This document shows, in pieces, positions 46,833 through 55,045 of a stretch of 64,000 bases of DNA (positions are counted from its first letter, which is position 1; every line of letters begins with the position of its first letter). The stretch is taken from NCBI RefSeq assembly GCF_024614185.1, contig NZ_JAHTLF010000008.1, forward strand, positions 404,847-468,846. The letters are read 5' to 3'. A model generated the notes under the pieces. That model was not told the origin of the DNA. It ran no database searches and saw only the letters and a list, made by a program, of their open reading frames with translations. Made by a program: the position numbers and the translations under genes. The DNA comes from Nocardioides carbamazepini (GTDB lineage Bacteria > Actinomycetota > Actinomycetes > Propionibacteriales > Nocardioidaceae).

Positions 46833-46878
46833 GACCCGTCTCGTCTTCAACAAGATCACGTTGAAGGCGAGACGGGTC
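46833..46878. terminator. Bidirectional terminator hairpin between kgd/DUF6104 and MMPL genes
   Basis: Arms 46833-46850 and 46861-46878 form an 18-bp stem with one G-U wobble and a 10-nt loop. It lies between the converging DUF6104 and MMPL genes. Confidence 0.75.
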
Positions 46879-46893
46879 CGCGTGTTGTCGACA

Positions 46894-46979
46894 TCAATCT
46901 GCGCCGGGTCGGCGTGTCTGAGAACTCAATCTGCGCCGGGTCGGCGTGTCTGAGAACTCAATCTGCGCCGGGTCGGCGT
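46894..46979. repeat. 32-bp tandem direct repeats (2.7 copies)
   Basis: Units at 46894-46925 and 46926-46957 are identical; 46958-46979 is a 22-bp partial unit. The unit begins TCAATCTGCGCCGGGTCGGC and ends GTGTCTGAGAAC. There are no spacers, so it is not a CRISPR array. The array ends 4 bp before the stop codon of the MMPL gene. Confidence 0.9.
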
Positions 46980-46983
46980 CCCA

Positions 46984-49089
46984 TCAGACCGGCACCGCCT
47001 CGGAGAGTCCGATCCGGCGGTGCAGCGCCCGCAGCGGGCGCGGCGCCCACCAGGACCGCTCCCCCAGCAGCCGGATGCTGGCGGGCAGCAGTACACCCCG
47101 GATCAGCGTGGCGTCGATGAGGATGGCCAGCCCGGTGCCGAGTCCGAAGAACTGGATGAAGCTCACCGAGCTCACCAAGAAGGCGAAGAAGCTGATCGCG
47201 ATCAGCGCCGCCGCGGTGCTGACGATCCGGCCGGTGTGGGCCAGGCCGTGCACCAGTGCCTCGTCGTTGGTCATGCCGCGGTCGCGCATCTCCTTGATCC
47301 GGCTCATCACGAAGACCTCGTAGTCCATCGACAGGCCGAAGGCGACACAGAACAGCAGCACCATCATCGAGCTGTCCATCGGCTGCGGCGTGAAGCCGAG
47401 CACCCCGGACAGGTGGCCGTCCTGGAACACCCACACCATCGCTCCGAGGGTGGCGCCGAGACCGACCGCGTTGAGCGCCAGGGCCCGCAGCGGCTGGATC
47501 ACGCTGCCGGTGAACAGGAACAGGATCACCAGCGTCGTCAGCACCAGCCAGCCCGCGACGAGCGGCAGCCGGTCGCCGATGCCGGACATCTGGTCGTGCA
47601 GCTCGGCGCTGGCGCCGCCCACGAGGGCGTCGGCCCCGGTCGGCACGGGGACCGCCCGGACCTCGTCGACCAGCGCCCGCGCGTCGGCCGACATCGGGTC
47701 GAGGCCGGTCACCACGGAGACCAGGTCGGCGTCGCGGCCGGTCCGGGTGTCCACCCGGACCACGCCGGGCAGCTCCCCCAGCGTCGCGGCGTACGACGCG
47801 AGGTCGGCCTCGGGCACCGCGGAGGTGGTGACGACCTGGATCGGATGGGTGCCGTCGCCCGCGAAGGACGAGCGCAGCACGTCACCGGCCTGTCGGCTCG
47901 ATGCACTGGTGGGCAGCACCCGGTCGTCCGGCGTGCCGAGCTCGATGCCGGCGAGCGGCACCGCCATCACGGCCAGGCCGGCGAGGACGGGCAGCGCGCT
48001 GAGCAGCGGACGCCGGGCCACGAACCGGGCCAGCCGCGCCCAGGCGGGCGCCTCCTCGCCGCGGATGCCGCGCACCCGGGGCACCGGCCAGGCGTCGACC
48101 CGGTCGCCGAGCAGGCTGAGGCCGGCCGGCAGGACCACCACGGCGGCGAAGGCGGTGATCAGCATGACGCCGATGCCGGCGTAGGCGAACGAGCGCAGGA
48201 AGTACATCGGGAACACCAGCAGCGCCGCGAGCGCCACGGCGACCGTGGTCGCGCTGAAGGCGATGGTGCGGCCGGCGGTCTCCACCGCGCGGCGGACCGC
48301 GTCCTGGTGGGCGTGTCCCCCGGCCCGCTCCTCACGTACCCGAGCCACCATGAGCAGCCCGTAGTCGACCGCGAGGCCGAGTCCCAGGCCGGTCGTCAGG
48401 TTGACGGCATAGATCGACACGTCGGTGCTCGAGCCGAGGATCGAGAGCTCGGCGAAGGTCCCGAAGATGGCGGCGACGCCGACGCCGAGCGTGATCAGGG
48501 CCCCGACGACATTGCCGAAGGCCAGCACCAGCAGGATCAGGATGAGCGGGATCGCGATGCTCTCGGCGAGGCCGAGGTCCTTCCCGATCTGGGCGCCGAT
48601 CTCCTCGCCGACGACCTCCCCGCCACCGACCTCGACGGTGACGGGACCGTCCGCGCCGGCGTACTCGTCGAGCACGGCCGCCGGGTCGGCCTCCTGGCCG
48701 GGGGCGACCGAGGCGGTGACGAGCGCGTAGCGTCCGTCGGTCGAGCGCATCGGGCCCGCCCTCCCGTCGAAGTACGACGCGACGTCGGCCAGATCCCCGT
48801 CCGAGCGGAGCCGCTCGGTCAGCGCGGCACCCGCCTGCGCCGAGGTGGCCGAGTCGACGTCGCGGTCGGCGGCCTCGACGACGAACACATAGTCGGCGGC
48901 GCCGGCGAACCGCTCCTCGAGCAGGGCCGCGGCCCGGCTGCTCTCGGAGTCGGGGTCGTCGAAGCCGGCCGTCTGCAACTTGCCGAAGGCGCCGACGCCG
49001 ACGACAGCCGCGACCACCACCCCCAGCAGGCCGAGCGCGAGCACCGTGCGGGCCCGCCTCGTCACCAGTCCACCGATCCAGCTGAACAT
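46984..49089 (-). CDS. MMPL/RND family lipid transporter
   Basis: A protein of 701 residues from the ATG at 49089 (GGAGGAGT upstream). Twelve membrane helices in two halves, each with a periplasmic domain: helix 1 (ARTVLALGLLGVVVAAVVGVGAF), then LAVDYGLLMVARVREE in repeat 1 and FGLSMDYEVFVMSRIKEMRD in repeat 2, the paired MMPL motifs with Asp-Tyr proton-relay residues. Such proteins export lipids or drugs across the inner membrane. It is divergent from a TetR gene, with palindromic sites in the 81-bp gap. Confidence 0.93.
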   Translation of the reverse strand: MFSWIGGLVTRRARTVLALGLLGVVVAAVVGVGAFGKLQTAGFDDPDSESSRAAALLEERFAGAADYVFVVEAADRDVDSATSAQAGAALTERLRSDGDLADVASYFDGRAGPMRSTDGRYALVTASVAPGQEADPAAVLDEYAGADGPVTVEVGGGEVVGEEIGAQIGKDLGLAESIAIPLILILLVLAFGNVVGALITLGVGVAAIFGTFAELSILGSSTDVSIYAVNLTTGLGLGLAVDYGLLMVARVREERAGGHAHQDAVRRAVETAGRTIAFSATTVAVALAALLVFPMYFLRSFAYAGIGVMLITAFAAVVVLPAGLSLLGDRVDAWPVPRVRGIRGEEAPAWARLARFVARRPLLSALPVLAGLAVMAVPLAGIELGTPDDRVLPTSASSRQAGDVLRSSFAGDGTHPIQVVTTSAVPEADLASYAATLGELPGVVRVDTRTGRDADLVSVVTGLDPMSADARALVDEVRAVPVPTGADALVGGASAELHDQMSGIGDRLPLVAGWLVLTTLVILFLFTGSVIQPLRALALNAVGLGATLGAMVWVFQDGHLSGVLGFTPQPMDSSMMVLLFCVAFGLSMDYEVFVMSRIKEMRDRGMTNDEALVHGLAHTGRIVSTAAALIAISFFAFLVSSVSFIQFFGLGTGLAILIDATLIRGVLLPASIRLLGERSWWAPRPLRALHRRIGLSEAVPV

Positions 49090-49102
49090 CGCACTCCTCC
49101 AA

Positions 49103-49164
49103 ATGTGTGCGCACATAAACTTTACGGTCGTTAACTTGGCACGAATGTGTGCAGGTGTCAACAT
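49103..49164. promoter_or_regulatory. Probable TetR operators between MMPL and tetR
   Basis: ATGTGTGC occurs twice (49103-49110 and 49145-49152). The first is part of TGTGCGCACA (49106-49115), a perfect palindrome; the second opens an imperfect dyad ending ACAT at 49164. Two sites in a divergent gap suit autoregulation by the TetR protein and control of the MMPL gene. Confidence 0.5.
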
Positions 49165-49170
49165 GTTCTC

Positions 49171-49863
49171 GTGAGCACCTCGAAACGGGCCGGAGCAGCG
49201 GGCGGAGCAGCGGGCGGAGCAGCGGGCGGCGGCAAGCGGAGCTATCACCACGGCGACCTGCGCAACGCGCTGGCGCGGGCGGCCGCGGACCTCGCGGCGA
49301 CCGGCGGCCCGGACGCGGTGACCATCCGGGGCGCCGCCCGCGAGGTGGGCGTCACCCCCACCGCCGCCTACCGGCACTTCGAGAACCAGGCCGACCTGCT
49401 CGAAGCCGCCCGCTCGCTGGCCATGGACGGCATGGCCGCCGCGATGGCGGACTACCTCGACCGGGTCCCCACCGAGGGCGACCCCGTCGCCCGGACCCTG
49501 GAGCGGCTGCGGTCGACCGGTCGCGGCTACATCCGTTTCGCCCTCGACGAGCCCGGCGTGTTCCGGACCTGCTTCACCGGCGGCCTGCGCGACGACGACC
49601 AGGACGGCATGGGCACCCCGGCGCCGTACCTGCTCCTCGGGGAGATGCTCGACGAGCTTGTCGCGGTCGGCTACCTCGCCCCCGGGGACCGGCCGGACGC
49701 CGAGGCCGGGCCGTGGGCGGCGGTCCACGGGCTGGCGATGCTGCTCACCGACGGGCCGCTGGCCGACCTGGACGAGGCGGAGCGGGAGACCGCCATCACG
49801 CGCACGCTCGAGCTCGTGACCCGCGGACTGGCGACCGGCCCGCGGGGGCGCGGCACCCACTAG
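49171..49863 (+). CDS. TetR-family regulator of the MMPL divergon
   Basis: A protein of 230 residues from the GTG at 49171. After a Gly/Ala-rich N-terminus encoded by a 12-bp triplicate repeat comes the HTH region (YHHGDLRNALARAAADLAATG; GAAREVGVTPTAAYRHFENQADLLEAA). The C-terminal domain resembles TetR_C_33-like WHG domains (RGYIRFALDEPGVFRTCFTG; WAAVHGLAMLL). Probably represses the divergent transporter and its own operon. Confidence 0.9.
   Translation: MSTSKRAGAAGGAAGGAAGGGKRSYHHGDLRNALARAAADLAATGGPDAVTIRGAAREVGVTPTAAYRHFENQADLLEAARSLAMDGMAAAMADYLDRVPTEGDPVARTLERLRSTGRGYIRFALDEPGVFRTCFTGGLRDDDQDGMGTPAPYLLLGEMLDELVAVGYLAPGDRPDAEAGPWAAVHGLAMLLTDGPLADLDEAERETAITRTLELVTRGLATGPRGRGTH
49192..49227 (+). 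repeat. Three 12-bp in-frame repeats in tetR
   Basis: GGAGCAGCGGGC occurs three times in a row (49192-49203, 49204-49215, 49216-49227) within the N-terminal linker of the TetR protein, giving a repeated Gly-Ala-Ala-Gly pattern. Copy number could vary by slippage in frame. Confidence 0.8.
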
Positions 49864-49873
49864 TGTCACCCGC

Positions 49874-50542
49874 GTGAGCGACGACCTGATCGACTACGCG
49901 GCCTGGGGCGAGCGCTTCTTCGCGACCGCCGTGACCGTCGAGCGGGTGCTGGCCGGCGTCAACGTGCTCGCCGGCCGTCCCATCGACGTCGGTCCGCTGG
50001 GCGTGGGCCCGGGCCGGATCGCCAAGGTCACCGCGACGGGCACCATCGGCACCGCCACCGGCGAGCGCGTCGGCGCTGATCCCGTGTCCTTCCACGTCGA
50101 CCTGCCGGTCACCTTGAAGTTCGTCATCGACCTCGGCATGGACAAGCAGAACTTCGACGCCGACATCACCGTGCCCCTGGTGATCACCGCGCACGGCCGC
50201 ACCGACCTCGCGATCGTGCTCGACGTGACGCCCCCGCGCTCGGCGCAGGTCGTCGTCCGCCTCAAGGCGCAGGGGCTGCGCGCGTCCCTGACGAGCAGGG
50301 CCGCCAACGTCGAGGGCGAGCTGCGCCGCTTCGTGGCGAAGTACGTCGCCAAGGAGCTCGACAAGCCCTACGTCCGGCAGGCGACCACCATCGACGTCGG
50401 CGCGGCCGTCGAGAAGGCCGCCGCCGGGCTCGGCCCCCGCGACGAGAGCCCGATGGCCGACGAGCTGACCGACGACCTGCCGGCGGCCATGGAGGCCGAG
50501 ATCGAGCACACCGCCCAGCTGTTCTTGGAGGACGAGACGTGA
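49874..50542 (+). CDS. Conserved hypothetical protein (222 aa)
   Basis: GTG start at 49874, 10 nt after the tetR stop. The product has no signal peptide. It shows a long stretch of alternating hydrophobic strands (VSFHVDLPVTLKFVIDLGMD; TVPLVITAHGRTDLAIVLDV; AQVVVRLKAQGLRASL), then a helix with many Lys (GELRRFVAKYVAKELDKPYV) and an acidic tail. This pattern recalls lipid-binding beta proteins, but no family is recognised. It is coupled to the next gene by a GTGA overlap. Confidence 0.65.
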   Translation: MSDDLIDYAAWGERFFATAVTVERVLAGVNVLAGRPIDVGPLGVGPGRIAKVTATGTIGTATGERVGADPVSFHVDLPVTLKFVIDLGMDKQNFDADITVPLVITAHGRTDLAIVLDVTPPRSAQVVVRLKAQGLRASLTSRAANVEGELRRFVAKYVAKELDKPYVRQATTIDVGAAVEKAAAGLGPRDESPMADELTDDLPAAMEAEIEHTAQLFLEDET

Positions 50543-51144
50543 ACCCGTATCCCCCGGCCCCGTGGCACATGCACGGGTCCCTGTGGCTGTCCGTGTTCCG
50601 GTTGGGCCGGGCGGTCGACGCCCAGCACCCCGCCGGGACGTACGGCGTCGCGCTGGTCTCCTACGAGGAGCCGAGCCCGCTGACCTACCACGAGCTCCTG
50701 CTGGCCCGGACGGTGAAGGACTCGGCCGGCAAGGGCGCGGTGACGATCACCGACATCTGGGTCGACTCCCCCGCCTCCCAGGCCGGCGGCCGCGCGCTCT
50801 GGGCGATCCCCAAGGAGCTGTGCGACTTCGACCTGGAGACGTCCTTCCGCGGTCCCGTGACCGCCACGGACTGGACGGCCACCGTGGAGCGGCGCCCGAT
50901 CGTCGAGGCGAGCTTCACCGACGTGTCCCGCGCCGCGATCCGGGTGCCGTTCACCGGACTGGTCGAGCAGCCCGGCATCCCCGAGCACCCCGACACCGCC
51001 CGCGTGGTGATGAAGGGCAGCGCCAAGGCACTGCCGTGTCGCGGTCGGTGGAGCTTCGCCCCCGACGGCCCACTCGGTTTCATGCGGGAGGCACGCCAGC
51101 TGGGCTCGTTCCGGATGGCCGGGTTCCGGCTCGCCTTCGACTGA
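50539..51144 (+). CDS. Acetoacetate decarboxylase family protein
   Basis: A protein of 201 residues, GTG start at 50539. The segment ALWAIPKELCDFDLE corresponds to the acetoacetate decarboxylase core, in which the Schiff-base Lys follows a conserved Pro; HELLLARTV and RGRWSFAPDGPLGFM fit the fold. Members also include lyases and aldolases with other substrates, so the reaction is uncertain. It forms an operon with tetR and the 222-aa gene, opposite the MMPL transporter, and may make or process its cargo (inference). Confidence 0.75.
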   Translation: MNPYPPAPWHMHGSLWLSVFRLGRAVDAQHPAGTYGVALVSYEEPSPLTYHELLLARTVKDSAGKGAVTITDIWVDSPASQAGGRALWAIPKELCDFDLETSFRGPVTATDWTATVERRPIVEASFTDVSRAAIRVPFTGLVEQPGIPEHPDTARVVMKGSAKALPCRGRWSFAPDGPLGFMREARQLGSFRMAGFRLAFD

Positions 51145-51729
51145 TCAGGGCGCCACCGCGAGCGTCGAGATGGTCGCGTCGCTGGCGGCTCCGGTACCCG
51201 GCGTGATGCAGGTCAGCCGCGGCGAGCTCGCGGGAGCGAGCTCCGTGACGAGCACCATCGACAGGTTCTGCCGGCCGTTGGCACCGATCGTGGTGATCGC
51301 AGAGGTCTGCTCGCCGCCCGCGATCAGAGCGCACTCGGCGATGCCGGCCGCCTGGGAGAACAGGTTGACGGTCGCGGTCATGGCGTAGCGACCGGCGGGG
51401 AGCGCCAGGGCGGCGACCTGGGTCTCGACGTCGGCCGTCAGCGCCAGGTTCACGGTCGAGGTGAACCCGGCCTTGGTCGGGTTGGCCGGCGGTGGCGGGA
51501 CCGGCTTGTCGAGCTGAGCGCGCACGGCCGGGTTGAGGTCCTTGGCCTGGATGGTCGCGTCCTTGATCTGCTTCGAGCTGACCGTGCCCTTCTTGATGTC
51601 CTTGCCGTGGATCATGCCCGCCGCGGTGGCGGTGCCCCCGACGCCGGCGATCAGCACGACGCCGGCAAGCACGACGGCGGGTGCCCGCAGCGAGTTGTTC
51701 CGGGGTACGGCGGGCGTGCGTGAAGTCAT
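51145..51729 (-). CDS. Secreted protein of unknown function (194 aa)
   Basis: A signal peptide or anchor (LRAPAVVLAGVVLIAGVGGTATAA) is followed by GKDIKKGTVSSKQIKDATIQAKDLNP, a short beta-helix-like motif common at the N-terminus of actinobacterial secreted proteins. A beta-sandwich-like domain with two Cys pairs follows (IAECALIAGG, RLTCITPG). Its stop codon directly abuts the stop of the decarboxylase-like gene (TGATCA). The gene is divergent from the large LuxR regulator. Confidence 0.75.
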   Translation of the reverse strand: MTSRTPAVPRNNSLRAPAVVLAGVVLIAGVGGTATAAGMIHGKDIKKGTVSSKQIKDATIQAKDLNPAVRAQLDKPVPPPPANPTKAGFTSTVNLALTADVETQVAALALPAGRYAMTATVNLFSQAAGIAECALIAGGEQTSAITTIGANGRQNLSMVLVTELAPASSPRLTCITPGTGAASDATISTLAVAP

Positions 51730-51752
51730 CGGGTCCGTCCTTCGTGAGCAGT

Positions 51753-51773
51753 GACACGTGTCCGTTGACACGT
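51753..51773. promoter_or_regulatory. GACACGTGTC palindrome plus half site
   Basis: A perfect 10-bp palindrome at 51753-51762 is followed by a repeat of its left half, TGACACGT (51766-51773). It lies in the divergent gap between the secreted protein gene (start 51729) and the LuxR-type regulator (start 51872). Confidence 0.45.
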
Positions 51774-51871
51774 CGTCTCCACCCTCCCCGCTCTCGCCCG
51801 TGGCGCGCATGAGGGACGACCCCCCAGGCACGCCGGTGGGACGAGTGAGGGATCCCCGGTACCTTCCGGGG

Positions 51872-54742
51872 GTGAGCCGAACCGAAGGCCGAACCGAAGG
51901 CCGGACCGTCCTCGAGCGCGACGGCGAGCTGCGGACGATCGGCGCGGCGATCGAGTCCGCCGAGCGGGGCGCCGGCTCCCTCGTCGTGGTGGAGGCACCG
52001 GCCGGCCTCGGCAAGAGCCGCCTGCTGGACGAGGCCGGCCGGATGGCGGCGGGGCGCGGGATGGCCGGGTACGCCGCGCGGGGTGGCCTGTTCGAGAAGG
52101 ACCAGGCGTACGGCGCGATCCGCCTCCTCCTGGAGCGTCCCCTCTCCGCCCTGTCGGACGGGGATCGCACCGCGCTGCTGGGCGGCGCGGCATCCCTGGC
52201 CGCCCCCGCACTGGCCCCTGCGATCACCGCTCGCCCCATCGACACCGGCAGGAGCGAGGACGGCGGGCTCGGCGGCGGGGTGGACCACGGCCTGTACTGG
52301 GTCATCGCCCGCCTCGCCGAGCGGGGGCCGCTCCTGATCGCGGTCGACGACATCCAGTGGTTCGACGCCCCCTCAGCGCGGTTCCTGGTCTACCTCGCGC
52401 GGCGGATCCACGACCTCCCGGTGGTGCTGCTGGCCGCGACCCGGCCGCTGGCGAGGGCGGCGGAGTCGCCGGCGGTGCACGAGCTCCTCCTGGAGCCGGG
52501 CGTCCAGGAGCTGCGTCCCCGACCACTGTCGACCCGCGCGGTCGCCACGCTCATGAACGAGCGGTGGGGCCGACCGGTCGATCCGGACTTCGCCGAGACC
52601 TGCCGGATCGCGGTCGCGGGCAACCCGTTCCTGCTGACCCGGCTGGTCGACGCTCTGGTGGCCGAGGACGTCCCGCCCACGCGGGGGTCGTGCGGCCGGA
52701 TCGAGGCCGTCCGACCGCCTGCCATCGCCCGCTCCATCCTGCGCCGCATCGACCGGATGCCCGCCGAGGCAGGTGCCCTGGCACGCGCTGCCGCGGTCCT
52801 GGGCGCTGACGTCTCCCTCGAGATCGTCGCCCAGGTGGCCGACGTCGAGGTAGAGGAGGCCGCCGCGATGCTGGACCTCCTCGCCGCCGAGCAGATCCTG
52901 GCTCCCCGGCTGCCGATCGAGTTCGTCCACCCGATCGTTCGCGAGGCCGTCCGCGGCCGGCTGGGTCCTGCCGAGAGCATGCGGCTCCACGAGCGTGCCG
53001 CCGCTGCCATGTCCGCCGCCGGCAGGGGGCCCGAGGCCGTCGCGCCCCATCTCCTCCTGGCCCCGGCCGAGGGCCGGCCCGAGACCGTCCAGATCCTGCG
53101 ACAGGCGGCCGCAGCCGCGCGCGATCGGGGAGCACCGGACCTGGCCGGCCGCTATCTCCGCCGTGCCCTGTCCGAGCCGGCGGACGGAACCGTGCGGCCC
53201 GAGCTCCTCGTGGAGCTCGGCGCGACCGGACTGGTGGCCGGGGACGATCCGGATGAGCTCACCACCTCTCTGCGGGAGGCCCTGACCCTCATCCCCGACC
53301 CGGCGGATCGACGTACCCCTTGGCTCGTGCTGTCGAAGGTCCACGCGCTGCACGATGGCGTACCCGGCGCCGTGTCGCTGCTGGACGAGGCGCTGACCGA
53401 CCTCGCCGACCTGCACCCGGCGCTGTTGGCTCCCCTCGAGCACGAGCTGTGCGGTCAGGGCCTCATGCACCCGGCCACCCATGCCGCGACCCTCGCCCGG
53501 CTCGGTGCGCCACCCGCCTCCGGCAGGACCGTCGCCGACCGGCTCGCGCTGTGCGTGCACGCGAGTGTGCACGGCTTCGCCGGGTCACCGGTCGAACAGA
53601 TCGAAGCCCTCGCGCTCGCGGCCCTGGCCGACGGCGCCCTGGACCGTGACCTCGGCCCCGAGAGCACGACCCGCCACCAGCTCGCCTATGTCCTGGCCAG
53701 TATCGAGCGGTCCGACCTGGCCCTGGCGCTGCTCGACACGACCCTCGCCGACAGCACGGCCCGAGGCTCCGCGTTCGGGGTCGCCGGGGCGCTGGGCACC
53801 CGGTCGATCACCCGGTTCATGAGTGGCGACCTCGCCGACGCCGAGGCGGACGGCGTGCAGGCGCTCGGCGTCCCCGGGATCCCCCCGACGATCGTTCCCG
53901 CGATCAGCGCCTTCACCTGCCTGGCGATGATCGAGCGGGGCGCCCTGGACGAGGCGGACGCGGTCATCGCGGCCAGCGGCTGCGGCCCCGAGCTGCCGCA
54001 GATCCTGACGATGCACTACGCGTTCTGGGCCTGCGGACGTCTGCGGGCCGCCCAGGGCAGATCGGAGGAGGCACTCGAGGCCTTCGAGGAGTTCGGACGG
54101 CGGGCGCGGCGGGTCGGTCTGGAGACACCGGTGGTGTCCTGGCGCGCGGACGCCGCATTGCTGCTGGCGCGCCTGGGCCGACGCGAGGAGGCGCTGGGCC
54201 GGGCCGAGGAGTACGCCGCCGCCGCGGAGCTGCACGGGACGCCGAGGGTGGTCGGCATCGCCCGCCGCGTCGCCGGCCTGCTGACCGGCGGCGCCGCCGG
54301 TGAGCGACTCCTCCGCGAGTCCGTCGACCTGCTGACCGGATCGCCGGCACGGCTCGAGCTCGCTCACTCCCTCGCCGAGCTGGGCGCCGCCGTACGCCGG
54401 TCCAACCGGCGTCGCGAGGCGCTGGACCTGCTCGCTCGCGCGGGGAATCTGGCCGACGCGTGCGGTGCGCGCGCCCTGGCGGCCCGGATCGACCAGGAGT
54501 CGGTCACCGCCGGCGGATCCGCCCGGGGCCGGCTCGTGGCGGGCCCCCGACAGCTCACGGCGAGCGAGCTCCGGGTCGCGCAGCTGGCCGCCGACGGCCG
54601 CACCAACCGGGAGATCGCCGAGGAGCTCTACATCTCGGCCAAGACCGTCGAGAACCACCTCGGGCGCGCCTACGCCAAGCTCGCGATCAGCTCGCGCACG
54701 GAGCTCGGCCGGGCACTCGCGCCGCGCGACCTCGGCACCTGA
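51872..54742 (+). CDS. Large ATP-binding LuxR-type (LAL) regulator
   Basis: A protein of 956 residues from the GTG at 51872. N-terminal AAA/STAND ATPase with Walker A APAGLGKSRLL and Walker B LLIAVDDIQWFDAPSARFLVY; a long helical TPR-like middle; and a C-terminal LuxR HTH (LTASELRVAQLAADGRTNREIAEELYISAKTVENHLGRAYAKL, about 895-940). LAL regulators often activate nearby metabolic or antibiotic genes. A direct GAACCGAAGGCC repeat near the 5' end encodes RTEGRTEG. The effector and targets are unknown; the divergent secreted protein gene is one candidate. Confidence 0.9.
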   Translation: MSRTEGRTEGRTVLERDGELRTIGAAIESAERGAGSLVVVEAPAGLGKSRLLDEAGRMAAGRGMAGYAARGGLFEKDQAYGAIRLLLERPLSALSDGDRTALLGGAASLAAPALAPAITARPIDTGRSEDGGLGGGVDHGLYWVIARLAERGPLLIAVDDIQWFDAPSARFLVYLARRIHDLPVVLLAATRPLARAAESPAVHELLLEPGVQELRPRPLSTRAVATLMNERWGRPVDPDFAETCRIAVAGNPFLLTRLVDALVAEDVPPTRGSCGRIEAVRPPAIARSILRRIDRMPAEAGALARAAAVLGADVSLEIVAQVADVEVEEAAAMLDLLAAEQILAPRLPIEFVHPIVREAVRGRLGPAESMRLHERAAAAMSAAGRGPEAVAPHLLLAPAEGRPETVQILRQAAAAARDRGAPDLAGRYLRRALSEPADGTVRPELLVELGATGLVAGDDPDELTTSLREALTLIPDPADRRTPWLVLSKVHALHDGVPGAVSLLDEALTDLADLHPALLAPLEHELCGQGLMHPATHAATLARLGAPPASGRTVADRLALCVHASVHGFAGSPVEQIEALALAALADGALDRDLGPESTTRHQLAYVLASIERSDLALALLDTTLADSTARGSAFGVAGALGTRSITRFMSGDLADAEADGVQALGVPGIPPTIVPAISAFTCLAMIERGALDEADAVIAASGCGPELPQILTMHYAFWACGRLRAAQGRSEEALEAFEEFGRRARRVGLETPVVSWRADAALLLARLGRREEALGRAEEYAAAAELHGTPRVVGIARRVAGLLTGGAAGERLLRESVDLLTGSPARLELAHSLAELGAAVRRSNRRREALDLLARAGNLADACGARALAARIDQESVTAGGSARGRLVAGPRQLTASELRVAQLAADGRTNREIAEELYISAKTVENHLGRAYAKLAISSRTELGRALAPRDLGT

Positions 54743-54765
54743 TCCCGCGCGACCGGACGGGCGGG

Positions 54766-55020
54766 TCAGGCCTCCGGCGGGGTGGTCTCGATCGCGTCGC
54801 CTGCCGGCACCTCCCCGTGCTCGGCCAGCGCGCGGCGTGAGGAGTCCTTGATCTCGAAGATCTCGGTGGCGAACCCGCCGACGGCCGCGGCGACCTCACC
54901 GACGGCACGGGTCACGATGCTCGCGACCTCGCCGACGGTCTGCGCCGCGGCCTCGGCGCCCGCCTGGAGCGCGTCCTTGGTGATCTCGCCCCTGCTGAGG
55001 TGGTCCCGTCCGTCGGTCAT
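54766..55020 (-). CDS. Small hypothetical protein (84 aa)
   Basis: An Ala/Glu-rich protein predicted to be mostly one amphipathic helix (ALQAGAEAAAQTVGEVASIVTRAVGEVAAAVGGFATEIFEI), with an acidic, Pro-containing C-terminus. The pattern recalls membrane-surface-associated or stress-type small proteins. It lies 25 nt after the desaturase stop in the same direction and may belong to that operon. Confidence 0.6.
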   Translation of the reverse strand: MTDGRDHLSRGEITKDALQAGAEAAAQTVGEVASIVTRAVGEVAAAVGGFATEIFEIKDSSRRALAEHGEVPAGDAIETTPPEA

Positions 55021-55045
55021 GGCGGTCAGTCTCCCCCGTGCGGCC

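Noticed and set aside
46894..46979. Possible CRISPR array
   Set aside because: The 32-bp units are directly adjacent without spacers and no cas gene is present.
49090..49869. Long minus-strand N-terminal extension of the MMPL gene
   Set aside because: It would run antisense through the TetR gene; the ATG at 49089 has a strong ribosome site and starts directly before the first membrane helix.
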